The notes beneath the pieces are model-generated. The model made no database searches. It was not told the DNA's origin and saw only the letters and a list, made by a program, of their open reading frames with translations. Of a stretch of DNA of 64,000 bases, positions 12,201-23,961 are shown one piece after another. Source of the DNA: Oxytricha trifallax (taxonomy: Eukaryota > Ciliophora > Spirotrichea > Sporadotrichida > Oxytrichidae); contig ARYC01019563.1 of NCBI GenBank assembly GCA_000711775.1, positions 1 through 64,000 of the forward strand, read 5' to 3'. Positions within the stretch are counted from its first letter, which is position 1; each line of letters starts with the position of its first letter. The position numbers and the translations under genes are program-made.

Positions 12201-13881
12201 CTTCAACATTTATATAGAACTAAAAAATTTCAAGATTCTTAAGAAATTATTTGGGGTAAAGTTATGGGTTTAAGTTAGATATAAACGGAATAGTATATTA
12301 TAAATAAAGAAAACTTACGAAAATTCTGATTAATAGTTTGGATTCATGATCCTATTCATTAAATCCTTATTGTACTTCGTGATGCCTATTTCATCTATAA
12401 TATAGATCAGAAAATTATTTCTTTTAATATAATATATACTGCTTTTTAATAATGAAAACTTAATAAGATAGGCATTATAGCAATGCTCAAGATAGAAAAA
12501 ACATAGGTATTTGTAAGAAATATTATTTTAACCTTACATTAATTTCATATTATAGAAAAATTATTGTCGGAGCCAGAAGTCACGCTGTTTCTATAGAATA
12601 CCAATGTTAATATATGTAAGTTTTTCTAATTACCCCATATTTTAATAAAAATAGCATTCTTCCTCATTAATTATTATAAGAACCACTTTAGCACTATGTT
12701 AGTCAGGTTCATTGACCCAGGTTCTTATGATAAATTAAGATTCCTTATTATATGGCATGATTGGTTGAGATTGTTTCTAGTTCCTAGTCAACCTTTTTAC
12801 CAGTTTTATAAACTCTTTCAAGTCGTTTCTATTCAGGTTGTGTTCCATGTCTCTGATTGCTTCCTTCCACTGTACTTTTTCATCATAGAATGAGTCAAAG
12901 AGGCCTCCTACTTTGTTTTTTTATCGCCCACTCTGGAGGTTACTAATACCTATTCTTTCCTTCAAACTATCTTTCTACTTTTTCTATAAAGCATTTCTAA
13001 ATTGGTTGGTCCAGGTCTTCTAGTGATAATTCTTTCTTTTCATTCTTGAATGTTTGCCAACACTATTTCCTAATGCCAGATATTCTTATCTATTCTGTAC
13101 AATTTGTATGAAAATTTAAGTTAATAAAATTCATGAAAAGTCAACTTCTTATTACAGCTTTACTTATATAAATTGACTAAACCAATTAATTAGTATGCTA
13201 GCCTTATAAGTCTATGCCTTGAATTAAACTTGAATATAGCTTCAAACCTACTATGGTCTCCAAGTCTTTTAGTGTTTGTCGTCTTTAAGTAAAGCATCTT
13301 CTATAATCTCTGCTAACCTTCCTTTGTTCCTGCGTCTGTAAATTACCTTAAGAAGCAAGGATAGTTCTTTAAGTTTTAAGTTATGTTGTTTTTTGAGACT
13401 TCACCATAATAAAGTCTACGACTAAGCTAACTGGTCAAACACAATGCCTCTCTGTTGACCTTAGCTTCTGCTCCCTCTTCCGATCATTTGGTATAATTGT
13501 GTCTCAAATGTTACTAATGCAGCTAAAAGAACTATAGCATTAACTTTAAACTATGTGTCAACCCATATACCGTATTCCTTTGTCTTTTTCTTTAATATTT
13601 TCAAGGAAGTATGGATCAGATGAGAAGAATGAAGGAACTTCGAAATCTTACATTTGTAGTGTTTCAATGTCCCCGCTATTTTCTTAAGAGAATATTAATA
13701 TGAGAGGCGAGCTCTATTTGTGTTGCTATATTTGGTTTGCGACAGCTATCGATAATTTTTATCTTTTTTTCACAAATAATCTGGCAGCTATCTTATTCAA
13801 TTTTACCAGAGGCAACTTACTTCTCGGACAAGAACTTCATCTCAGATATGTTCTCAAAAATCTTTTGCAGAATCGATATTA
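9230..13881 (-). pseudogene. LINE 1 endonuclease/reverse transcriptase
   Basis: RT motifs are legible in order on the minus strand: motif A LLDLQKAYDSV near 11180, motif B EVAQGSR near 11020, and the catalytic FAFADDILV-type motif C near 10905 (residues FIAFADDILVNIND). An endonuclease C-terminal GDHSRF motif lies near 13250. After the RT palm come residues typical of the thumb and a basic tail ending near 9230. The frame is broken repeatedly, so a functional enzyme is unlikely. It would have copied LINE RNA at a nicked target. Confidence 0.85.
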
Positions 13882-14392
13882 ATTGTTACAATTTCCAAAA
13901 TTAAATAAATAATCTACAATATATACACGCTATTTCATTACTAATTTTATTTAAATATTTTAAACTGGCACTTTTCTCAAAATCAATGAAATTTTGAGAT
14001 GTGTGCCAAATAAATCGAATTAATAAATTAAAATGAAATTATGTTTTAAAATTATTAAAGTATATATTTTAATTTTTTTATTATGCTTTATAAAAAAATT
14101 AATTAAATGTTTTATACAAAGAATTTTGATATGCTTTAGTTTAAATAATTAATTAATAAACATAATAATAAATAACTTAATAGTTTATATGTACTTTAAT
14201 AATTTAAAAACATAATTTCATTTTTATATACATAATTTGAACTAAATTTATTAATTCGGTTTATTTGGCACGCATCTCAAAATTTCATTGATTTTAAGAT
14301 ACGTGTCAGTTTAATATATTTAAATAAAATTAGTAATAAAATAGCGTGTATATATTGTAGATTATTTATTTAATTCTGGAAATTGTAACAAT
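13882..14392. mobile_element. 511-bp foldback element with TATTA duplication
   Basis: The arms of roughly 190 bp are nearly perfect inverted copies: the left arm starts ATTGTTACAATTTCC and the right arm ends GGAAATTGTAACAAT. TATTA flanks both sides (13877-13881 and 14393-14397). The centre is AT-rich and non-coding. It sits at the 5' edge of LINE 1, so it either inserted into the LINE or landed next to it. Confidence 0.85.
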
Positions 14393-14529
14393 TATTATAA
14401 CTGTATTTGTAATAGCGAGTCTTTGTTGCAGAGAACATGAAAAAAACTTTATTAGAGAACGCCCATAAACAAGTAAGCGATTTTCTAAGTGAGTAAAAGG
14501 GCTTTTTTCTCAATGACGCAGTCATACTT

Positions 14530-16660
14530 GTCAATTATCAAAAATTATCTTTAATTTGATGTTTGTATGAGATTCTATGTCCATGACTCTCAGGTTATCG
14601 ATGGCAACCCCTAACTTATCTTGTATCATACTTTTTAACATAATTTTGGGCTCAACAATTGTCACTTGTTTGTACTGACTTGCATAACAGCTTCCAAGCA
14701 AAGCTTGGTCCCATGTTTTACATGAGCCAGTGGGCATTTCAACTAGAGACATTCTTGTATTGGAAGATTACAGAGTTGCCGTAATCATCGACTAGTAAAA
14801 TGAGTAACATACTAATCGGACTCACGACTCAAATTTTCAGATAATTTGAAATACACTTCCAACGGTATTTGCTGCTTGAGACCGAATGTTTAAGCTTTCT
14901 AATCTAAATACTACTGGAATGTCTCTTTTGAGGATTCTGATTTTCTATCAACCCCGTTTAAAATAAGTTTGTGTACCCCTCATTTAATTCTTAGATGGGT
15001 GCTTCGATGAAATTCTAGACCGTATGATAAGATTAACCTTTTAAACTTAGAAATAATTGTATTAGCTTTGACAAATTAAAGTCAACACTTTCTTTGCTCA
15101 GAACAAGCTCGCTTAATAACTACCGCTGATAAATTAATGAGAGAAGCTCATCAGTTTAAGAGCCTTCATCCATAGTTAAATAAAATTGCAAAACTCGGTC
15201 TTTAAATATTTTTTATTTTTGTGCACTTGTCTTAAACATATTATGACTGTTCAAATAAAACTTCCAAAAATATTATTGTATTTATTGTATATCTGTTTTC
15301 ATGGTAAATATTTTTAATATAATGTAAATATATCATTTCATATATGAAAATTTCAATTTTGGTTAATTTATCTATGCAGCCTTTTTTACTATTGTACTAA
15401 TTACAAATCATTATGAAATAAATAAACTTCACATCATTATATGCTTCTTCTACCTTGCTTTCATCATTGAAATTTTTATGAAATCTTGATGTGCTTATTC
15501 CCCCTCGGCTTCATCATCTCTGTTCTCAGTATCAACCTCAATCTCCAGAACTACTTTTCGGCCTTATTTACTCTAAGTTTGGAAATAATTTTTGCAATTA
15601 TTATCTAATCCCTCAACTCATAGTTTTTCAATTGTAGGTGCACTCTCTTCCAAAGAAACTTTTAGGGATGAGCAGCTATGAGGTCAGCCAATTCTTTTTA
15701 ATAATTCTGCTCCACCAGATAAGTCGTAAGCATTTATTTGCTTTCACTGAGATTTCAACAACTCAGCAATGCTGTTGGGCTTGATTGCAAGAGCCATAAT
15801 TATTAATTCTAGTGAGGCATCTAGACCTCAATCAACATACCACAATACTATAGATTCAAGGATCTCTAGGGATGAATCAATGTCGATTTTTCCAATAACT
15901 GTGAAATCCTTTGCTTTTTCAACAAATGGCAAGTATGTATTGATAAGTAAGCCTCCCTCTTTGCCATATGTGGCCACTGACTACACCATTAAGTAATTTA
16001 ACTTAAGAACCACCTCCGGCCAACAGTGTCTAAATGATCCTAAGATATCCGAATGTTTCCTTCGATTGAGAAACTGTAAAATTATAGGCAGATTTGTGCT
16101 TGCTGTGTGATTTACAGCTTATCTAAAGAGTTCTTAGCTTTATTAATTGAAATCTTTAATTTTTCAAAGATAAGGCGCTGGAGGCTCAATGATTAAGAAC
16201 TTTAGTTCAGAATGAAATCGTGAACCAGCTTTTTGCTTTCATCCAGCAGTTCTTTCTCTTTTGATATTTATTCTATCTGCAGCTAATTACAGGGCTTTGA
16301 GTATTTTCCTTTTTTCTTTTAAGCGAGGCTTAAGGAAGGTCTTATGTAGCCGAATCAGTCATTGATGCATTATCATTAATCGAAAGCAACTTGTTTCTTT
16401 TTAATTTTTTGACGCTCAACCTTGATAAATTTTGAATGGCTTCCTTGTTTAACTCCTTTGAGGTCCCTCAGTAATCTTTTCTATGTCATTCTTGACCATC
16501 CCAAAATTTTTTTTAAATTCCAGCGTGAGAAGTTTAAGTTGATCTTTGGCTGCCTTAGTCATTTTGCTTTTTTGCTTTTAAATTATTTTGAATTATCATC
16601 TTTTTCTGCCTTGCCCATTGACAGAGTTATTATCATGCCAAGACTAGTATGAAGAGGAAC
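14530..16660 (-). pseudogene. Decayed gene with P-loop ATPase-like segment
   Basis: Minus-strand coding-like segments lie in a consistent order but in changing frames. They are a lysine-rich part (TKAAKDQLKLLTLEFKKN), a coiled-coil part (SKEKELLDESKKLVHDFIL), a leucine-rich part (SSLEILESIVLWYVD), a part with FGLKQQIPLEVYFKLSENL, and finally LVEMPTGSCKTWDQALLG followed by YKQVTIVEPKIMLKSMI. The last part resembles a Walker A motif (GSGKT with Gly changed to Cys) and the strand after it in helicase-like P-loop NTPases. GC content is higher than in the flanks. The identity of the parent gene is unknown; it could be a host gene copy. Confidence 0.45.
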
Positions 16661-16856
16661 TATCGACATTAGAGCTTATGGGTGATTTAGCGTATTAAGG
16701 ATGGTTTTCTAAAAGCAAAACTATGAATTGAAGGGATATGTAACTTACCGCTCTCAATCTCCATGAATAAAATGCGAGGTTTTTTAATTAAATAATTTTA
16801 AACTAATTATATTTAAGTGATATTTATCACAACTTATTCAAATTCATGCTGTAATT

Positions 16857-16985
16857 TTTTATCACAAAAAGTTTTATCATCCTAAATTCCTAAGATTCTA
16901 CTCATTAACACTTATGGAGATAAAATCTAACTTAATAATCTCAAACTAAAATTCTGAGATGGTAAAAGTTTTGTGATTAATCACA
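16857..16985. repeat. Imperfect inverted repeat around AATCACAAAA
   Basis: TTATCACAAAAAGTTTTATC on the left pairs with GGTAAAAGTTTTGTGATTAA on the right. More copies of the TCACAAA word continue to 17070. It may be the remnant of a small foldback element. Confidence 0.5.
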
Positions 16986-17111
16986 AATTTCACTAGTTTT
17001 GGCATTAATTGAGTGTTTTTTGTGATTATTCACAAACTTAATAATTATTATTAATTTTTAATCACAAACTAAGTATCCTAAAAATATAATTAAAATACAT
17101 ATTCATATTAT

Positions 17112-17151
<40 letters not shown>
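17112..17151. repeat. (GATA)10 microsatellite at LINE 2 3' end
   Basis: Ten uninterrupted GATA units. On the minus strand this is a TATC run directly after the last LINE 2 frame, where several non-LTR families carry a short tandem repeat tail. Confidence 0.9.
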
Positions 17152-17154
<3 letters not shown>

Positions 17155-17165
17155 ACTGAAGTTAA

Positions 17166-18430
17166 CTAAAAGTTCACTAATACACTATGTGAAACATAAA
17201 TTGCGAAAATGTAATTCATTACAATTATTGCATTTTTTATCATTTGCTTCTCATCACACCATCCATCTTCCTTGTTCAATTCAGACTTAAGTTTTCCTGC
17301 TTCATCCTCATCGATATTCTCATCCGTCCTGATATTGGCTTGACATCTGGTAGTTGAGTTTTCATTGAATCTTGGTCTAATTGCCTTATAGTCTTCTCCT
17401 CCTCCATTCTTATTGTCATCCATCTTTAGTGTGATGAGATAGTTTTCAACTTCCATTGGGTTCTTATCTATTTCACTAAAGTTCCCTTCTTACTCTTCTC
17501 TAAACTATTCAAGTTAAGATTTATTTCCCTTTTCTAGAACTAGTTCATCCCAAGTAATCACATGGGTGCTAAAGTTCATTTGCTAGATCCCATTCACTTC
17601 TTGCCAAAGTATTTAGTTTCTTTTGTCTGTTATCTTTTCCATATCTTTTTCTTCTAATGCTATACCTGATTTCCCAATCTCCATTCTCATTTATCCAATC
17701 TCTAGATTGAACAATAAGTAATATCTCTGCATCTTAGTCCAATCATTTGAGAAAATCTAAAATATAGGCTCGCCTTGTAATTCTAATTCCAGATGGTTCA
17801 TTATTAGAATAGCCATTAACCCACATTCTTCTGGGTCTCGAAATTGGTTGGTCTCTGAATTTTATATTATCTTTTATGCCTTGAACTATTTTCCAAGTAT
17901 CTCTAGTAGCATTTAGTTTAATTGGTTTAGGTGTTTATAGATTATCGAAAGACTTCCTTCACTCTTCCTAGTGTCATTTACCTCTGCCTTTCCTGACCTC
18001 TTAGTGATTCTTATGATCACCCAATTTCTACAGTTCTTTAGGATGTTCTAACAGCTAACTGAAATGATTACACTTTATATGTCCTGTGCTTCTCTCCAGA
18101 ATCTACCGTTTCCAATCTTTCAGTTTGTCGCCTCTATATTCTTCTCCAGCTGTATTATTCCTTTGTCATTCAAGACAAATGGAGGGAGAACCATTTTTTG
18201 CGATTCTTTATTCACAGAACTGAACCTCCTCTATTTGCCTCACGCATACTTCCATCGTCTCTTCTTGGATATGTTTTCCCGGAATCATATCCTCATGCTG
18301 CCAGCTTTCATTTATTTCCCTCCAGTGGTTTTGTTGTTTCTCTGTCCACAGATCCCATTCTTGCATTCCCTTTCTCCTCGCATCTTCTCTGTCTTATAGT
18401 CTTATGACGAGGGCTTTCTCCAGCTTGCTT
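17166..18430 (-). pseudogene. LINE 2 second ORF, function unknown
   Basis: It begins near EKALVIRLQDREDARRKGM, then WDLWTEKQQNHWREINE, then a middle part with many charged residues, ending in an acidic tail (RTDENIDEDEAGKLK) and YIFAIYVSHSVLVNF. It is homologous to 7680-8780. No zinc knuckle, RNase H or RRM was recognised. Position 3' of RT in both LINEs argues that the order is genuine. At least one frame change lies near 17460-17800. Confidence 0.6.
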
Positions 18431-19872
18431 TTAGTGCTCGGGCAGCAAACTATTATTGTCAATCTTGTGACCATTGGAGTCCACCCCTTTTTCGCATAAA
18501 AAATTTTGTCGAATCCTTAACACTAAACATCTGTCAGGTCAATTAGGTTTTTCAGCTTCATCTGGTCTTCTTAAACACACGGCTTACCGTCCTCATGTTT
18601 ATTGAAGTCTGTTTTTTTGAGTTGTACCTAATATATTCTCTTACTAGGGTTAGTATTTCCAATCTTTAGTATACTTTTAAATCCCAATTATTTTTTTAAT
18701 GGAATTTTCTAGTGTCTATCTTCTCGAGATCCAAGAGTTTCCTGTTCCTATCTCTATTTTCATACCTAACCTTCTTCATTTTTTACCATAACTATGCTTT
18801 CTTGTTGCCCTCCTTTCTTCTGTAATCCCCTACTTGACTGTAATATCTATGGTTGTATCTTTTTTAGTTGAATTTTTGTTTCTATTCTTTCATCTTTTTA
18901 TTAAAATTCTTTAATCTTTTTAATTATAAGATTTCCCCTTTTTAATTTCTTAATTTGATTTTAAATTATAATTCTCTTTAATTCTCTCAAACATGTTTAG
19001 TTATATATTTATCTCTTATATTTAGAAATTCAAAGTGTTGGTTTTCAATCAATTTTAACTTCTTTTTTGCCAGATCCTACTTCTTTACATATGTCACTCT
19101 GAATATCTTTTAGATCTTTTGGTAATGGCCATTCCTCTCAAGTCCTCTAATTATATCATCAAGCCATATCATGTTCGCCACTACTTCAACTTGGGTTTTG
19201 TTATCTAAGTCAACCAATCTATGGTCACTCATAATTATATTGAACCTTGTTGGGTCCCCCGCTTCGTTGATTAGGTAGCAGTTCCTCATGTGATTCGCAT
19301 TTACAAATGTTTAATGGACACTACAAGTAGTGGCTCATGCCGTAGTTCACTACTGTCCTCCCTTAACTTATAACCATCATCGTATCCATAACATTTTTTT
19401 TCAAAAATAGCTTCTTCCTCTTCATAAGTTCTTTCTTCTTTTCTTTTATTTAAGACTTTGGGTGTTGTTTTTTAAAGTATTTTTCTATCGTTGGTATTGC
19501 TAATTTTAGGTTCTTTTGGACCAGCTATTAAATAATTTCATTTGTACCACTCTCCTTCAGCTGTGTAATATTTCTCAGAATTTTATTCGCTATGTCTCTT
19601 GGAGTTTTTTACGCTATTCATTTTAGCTAAGTTTCAATTTTATCAATCTCCTCTATATTCACGTACCCCGAAGCCACTAGTGAGGTATATTTATAAATTA
19701 CAAATGATCTAATTTGTGCCACCATTATAGTGTCACAATTAGTATGATTGTTAGATTTCTTGAGGTTTTGATAAAAGTATGTTTATTTCTTAATGTCCTC
19801 CCATGTTTTTTTTTTGAATCTTTAGGTGTCTAAGCAAATATTTATTCCTAAATACTTGATTTCTATTGATAT

Positions 19873-20515
19873 AATACGATTGAAATGGGGAAATTTAAAA
19901 ATAAAAATATAACTGCAAATATATATAATTACAATTGCCACTAATTAGGAGTGTTCTTAATACTAATTTGATTTAGATTTAAAATACATTTAACTAATAT
20001 ATAATTATTTAAATGTCGTCAGGTGGTCTGGCAGGGTTTTATGGGTGGTCAGGAAGTCTGGTGGTCTGGCCGGGGTCTTTGGTGGTCTCACCGAAGCTAA
20101 GGATGCACCTATTGTAGACGAAACAAACGGAGATCAATACAACATCACTGTAACTGTCAGCGACGAATTTAACAGCGACTCCGCCGTTACCGGTGCCATC
20201 TTCCAGACATCAACTTCTACCAACTCAGAATGAACATCCTTGAAGATCTTGAACTTGTGACAAGAGACATTGAGAAAGTTTCACTCGTAAGTACCGTGAA
20301 ATACACCCGGCCAGACTACCAGACCACCTGACTACCTATAAAACCCTGCCAGACCAACCGACTACCTGACCACTTTTTATTAATTATATATTAATTAAAT
20401 GTATTTTAAATCTAAATCAAATTAGTATTAAGAACACTCGTAATTAGTGGCAGTTGTAATTATATATGTCTGAAGTTATATTTTTATTTTTGAATTTCCC
20501 CATTTCAATCGTATT
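19873..20515. mobile_element. Foldback element with ~210-bp arms and a GC-rich centre
   Basis: The left arm starts AATACGATTGAAATGGGGAA and the right arm ends with its inverted copy CCCATTTCAATCGTATT. The arms match closely through the AT-rich part, and both continue inward into GGTGGTCTGGCAGGGTTTTA-type repeats and their complement. The arms flank 225 bp (20084-20308) of about 50% GC that looks coding. It is inserted in the RT frame of LINE 2. Confidence 0.8.
20045..20233 (+). CDS. GC-rich coding-like payload of the foldback element
   Basis: ATG at 20045, 62 residues, TGA stop. The first residues (MVRKSGGLAGVFGG) come from the GGTGGTCTGG arm repeats. The rest (LTEAKDAPIVDETNGD, YNITVTVSDEFNSDSAV) looks like a soluble beta-rich protein fragment. 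A second frame begins at an ATG overlapping the stop (20231) and reads NILEDLELVTRDIEKVSLV before running into the right arm. Codon use is much richer in G and C at third positions than its neighbours. This could be a captured gene fragment or a macronucleus-destined segment; it is not recognised. Confidence 0.4.
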   Translation: MVRKSGGLAGVFGGLTEAKDAPIVDETNGDQYNITVTVSDEFNSDSAVTGAIFQTSTSTNSE

Positions 20516-23001
20516 TTATTAATATTTCCTTTTTTATGCCCTAAATTTCACTTACTCTTTTTATTTACTATTTGCTTTTTTACATTCATTACTATGTCGG
20601 TCTGAAAATGCTAGTAGTTTCCCCTGCTTTATCAATGATGCTAATTCTTTCTGCGAGTACAGTAAATCTTGTGTGTAAATATTGAATAGTATTGGGAATA
20701 ATCTACTACCTTAAGCTACTCCCTTCTTGGCATTGATAACCTCTTCTTCATGGATGATTTTGTTGTTCTTATATAATTCTTCTATTAGATTAACTATTTG
20801 AAGATATTATTCTGTCTGTACTCTTTGTTGTAATATATTCATCAATTTGTCTTTCAAGACTGAATCATATGCCTTTTACAGGTCAACAATACATAGCCTT
20901 CTCTATCTTTGCTCTTCCTTCTGGATCCTTTTACATATTCTAGTAGCCTAATTAAATTTATATGGGAGCTTTTGTTCTCTTTAAACCCATTTTGATAGTT
21001 TCCTGTTTAATGCAACTAGCTTTTCAGAGTATTAATTCTATTCACAATCACCTTAGCAATGATCTTACTTAAGAGTGAGTTTACTACTATTGATCTTATG
21101 TTCTCAATCTCGGGATATTATTCTCCTTAATTTTGATTAGTATTATTAATCTTCCTTCCTTCAGATACTAAGGAATTTTTTCCTAATTCATGAAGTTGAC
21201 AATCCTTTGACTCACAGTTTCTCTGATCATTCCTGACTTTGCTAATATTTTTCCATCAAATCCATCTTGTCCGATTGCTTTGTCATAATGCATTATTGTA
21301 TACTTTCTTAGACTTCTGAAATTTCTCAAAAACTCTAATCGCTTCCTTTTTCTCTCATCCTAATATCTCCTGATATTTGTGTGATTATTCCTTGTTCCCT
21401 ATCGTCTATGTATAACTCGTTGTAGAACTCACATACTTAGACTTTCTGGTCTATTCTCCTGATTAGACTCTTTCCCCATTTAATATAAGTCCTTTTATGG
21501 GTTCTGCTTGCTTTTTATTTTTTGTGAGTCTTTTCACCAGTTAAAATAATCTTTTCAAATCATTTCTTTCTAGACAGTGTTCCATGTCTCTGATTGCCTC
21601 ACTCCATTACTCATTAGCGTCTAGATATACCCCATTACTACCAATACCTCTGCATTTTATAGCCCATTATGGAGGTTTTTAATACAAATTTTTGGCTTTA
21701 GTTTACTTTTCCAGTTCGTCTTCAAAGCATCACCTTATTCGTAGTTCAAGATTTTCAAGCGACATCTGCTTTCCCTTATCTATGAATGTCTTCCAGCACT
21801 ATATCCTTACTTTTGTAATTCTCACTGTTCTTTCTTTATCCGTCATCTTTAGATCTTCATCCTGGTTTATTATTTTTAATCTTACTAGCACCATCTTGTG
21901 ATCTGTTAATCTCAACTGATCCAATTCCCAATGAACTGTTTCTGCGTTTGAGAACACTTAATCTAGTTGGTTCTCCATTGAGTGAGTTCCCACTCCTTCC
22001 GGTATTGATTCTCTTAATCTTTCCTGCTTGAGTCTTTTGCCTATTTCTTACAAGTGGTAGTTGAAGTCGCCCATAACAATGATCCTCTGTTTGTTGCACT
22101 TCTGTTTGATGGACCTAATCATGAATATCATTCTATTCTGAAGTTCCTTAACTTCCTCATTGATGTATGATCGTATATAGTTCGTGATAATGTGAAGTGG
22201 AAATCCACCCATATTTAGTATGTTTCATGCCAGGAATTGTCTGAGTGTCTTGATAGTTTTCATCTGGTACTTCCCACTATTCATTGTTAATACTCCTCCG
22301 TTCCTCGCTAGTTGTGTTTATGCAATATCTTTGCTGTTCAGGCCTATTAATCTTTGCAGTTTAGTTTCAGCTAGACCAACAAAGTCGGGCTATCTGATTT
22401 CTATTTCTCTCATAATTTAGTCTTGCTTTAATTTTGAGCTTAGTCCCCTAACATTCTGCAAACATATTTTTAGTTCAATCTGCTGTGCTGCTATCTATCT
22501 TTTGCTGTTTATAGTATTTATTCTCCTTTTACTTCTCTGGTTTTAGGCAAATCTCTCGTTTCTTTTCACCCATCCTTCGACTTCTCTTTGTGGTAAGAAA
22601 AATGAAGCTGACAGTTGTTGTCAATAGTGACGTTGAATTTGTCTAAGTTTTTGTAATTATTTAATCGTTAAACATTTTGGTTTTAATGAAGTTGATTTGC
22701 CAATCCTCTTTTTGAATATTTTAAGTCATATTTTATGGATTTTATGCTTTAGGTTTAGTCTTTTTATCCCCATCCATGAGTACTTTTAACTTTCTTCTTC
22801 TGATGATATATCCGTTGTTCGCTTCCATCTTGAACCCGCTGTTTAATTGCGCATCCTTTTTAATTTTTTAATTTGATTTTTTAAAAATATATTAATATTA
22901 TAATATTTTATATATAATTAGTACTATATTAGTTAGTTAGTTTTAATCACATTAGTAAATCGTAGTATATTGAAATAAATACCAAAAGAAAATTTACTTA
23001 A

Positions 23002-23961
23002 ATGGCAAGTCAAGGTATCGACTCACATGACGGGACGAGAAAGATTGCAGCAAGTCAGCTTTCAGCTAGGTTCAGGTCTAAGACTGAAGTTTGTACGTAG
23101 AATTTCTCCTAAACTTTTTATAGTAAACATGCATCATCCTCCAACAGAGTCTGTAAACAAAGTCAAATTGAGGCAAATATTGAAAGAGGAGAAAAAGGTT
23201 TTCACTTAAAATTAAAATAATAAAAGTCCCCAAATATGAGGAGCTCTCATTAAAGAACATCATGATAGAGATAGGCGACGACAAACCCATACTAGAATAC
23301 TTGCTGGATATGAATGGAAAAAGGAAGCCCATTTACAAATAGTACTTCTTTACTGTGCTAAACACTTTAGAGCCTGTATACACAAATAAAATAATTAAGC
23401 ATGCACAAGACCTCAAGTACGATGAGACTAAGAATGAGGAAAAGAAAAACTATATCTTAATCTCAGTTAGCTGGATGAGAAATTCCTACAACATCCATTT
23501 GTTTCAAGTAAATTTTTTGGACAACTATTAATTAAAATTTATAGTGCCTAAGAAAGACGATACATTTACTCAAGGAATGCACTAAGATTGTTGGGCCGAG
23601 AAAGCCTAAGAAGAAGCAAGAAGTTGGGGTAAGCTTTAAGAGACTAAAGGAGAAAAATGGTTAAATTATATTTTAAAAGCCAGGAGACACTAAGACGAAG
23701 TATACATACTTGAGTAAGGACTCATAGCAAAAGCATTATTTAAACCTCAAACTTAACCCCCAAATAGACTCAAAATTGACTATAAATTTGAATAAAATTA
23801 ATTCACAAATTTAATTTATTAATTCTCTCAATTCCCTTCAAAAACTATTTTTCTACCTTTTTATTTGTACAGCTATTAAAGCTTTACCTTACCAACTCTT
23901 TCTATTTATTCTAAGTTGTTGCATATAGTCGCTAACTTATCTCTTTTATATTTTCGTTTGA
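23002..23961 (+). pseudogene. Divergent TBE '22-kDa'-like gene with two introns
   Basis: It starts MASQGIDSHDGTRKIAASQL and then ARFRSKTEVC, matching the FRSKEDLYR block of TBE 22-kDa proteins. Intron 1 (23093-23123, 31 bp, GTACG to ATAG) sits where TBE copies have a 36-bp intron, and intron 2 (23508-23544) matches the second TBE intron. Between them come VKLRQILKEEKKVF, KVPKYEELSLKNIM and YNIHLFQ. The last exon is basic (GPRKPKKKQEVGVSFKRLK). One frame change lies just after VFT near 23208. The frame stays open to 23961 but probably ends earlier in nature. Confidence 0.65.

Larger units (their letters stand above)
7640..13881 (-). mobile_element. LINE 1 (non-LTR retrotransposon), minus strand
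   Basis: The element reads from high to low coordinates: an endonuclease-like region, reverse transcriptase, RT C-terminus (to ~9230), an AT-rich gap, then a second frame (8780-7680). It has the same architecture as LINE 2 at 17112-22870, and the second frames of the two are clearly homologous. The 5' side is bounded or interrupted by the foldback element at 13882. There is no clear 3' tail; a weak AGT-repeat lies near 7545. Several frame changes show that it is decayed. Confidence 0.85.
18560..22640 (-). pseudogene. LINE 2 endonuclease/reverse transcriptase
   Basis: The endonuclease starts ELKICLQNVRGLSSKLKQ near 22470, with GLAETKL (metal-binding Glu), GDFNYH near 22065 and TDHKMVLVRL near 21890. 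RT motif A IVDLQKAYDSVL lies near 20875 and motif B GVAQGSRLFPILFN near 20710. Motif C is damaged (AFSD in place of AFADD) just before the foldback insertion. The RT C-terminus resumes below 19870 with IKYLGINICLD. Stops and frame changes are scattered. It would act by target-primed reverse transcription. Confidence 0.85.
17112..22870 (-). mobile_element. LINE 2 (non-LTR retrotransposon), minus strand, split by a foldback element
   Basis: The order from 5' (high coordinate) is: a short basic leader frame (from 22828), an AP-type endonuclease, RT, RT C-terminus, a second frame, and the tetranucleotide tail. It is about 5.1 kb without the 643-bp foldback at 19873-20515. It is less decayed than LINE 1, and long stretches of the endonuclease and linker stay open. 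Confidence 0.88.

Noticed and set aside
15769-16020. Plus-strand WD40-like reading (VKSFAFSTNGKYVLI)
   Set aside because: Only one repeat-like stretch. The minus strand gives longer open segments continuous with the neighbouring pieces, so the resemblance is probably fortuitous.
18064-18407. Plus-strand frames of 111 and 69 codons
   Set aside because: Antisense to the LINE 2 second ORF; the minus-strand reading has the LINE 1 homologue.
20084-20308. Bacterial contamination
   Set aside because: The GC-rich payload is enclosed by matched AT-rich inverted arms inside LINE sequence, so it belongs to the locus.
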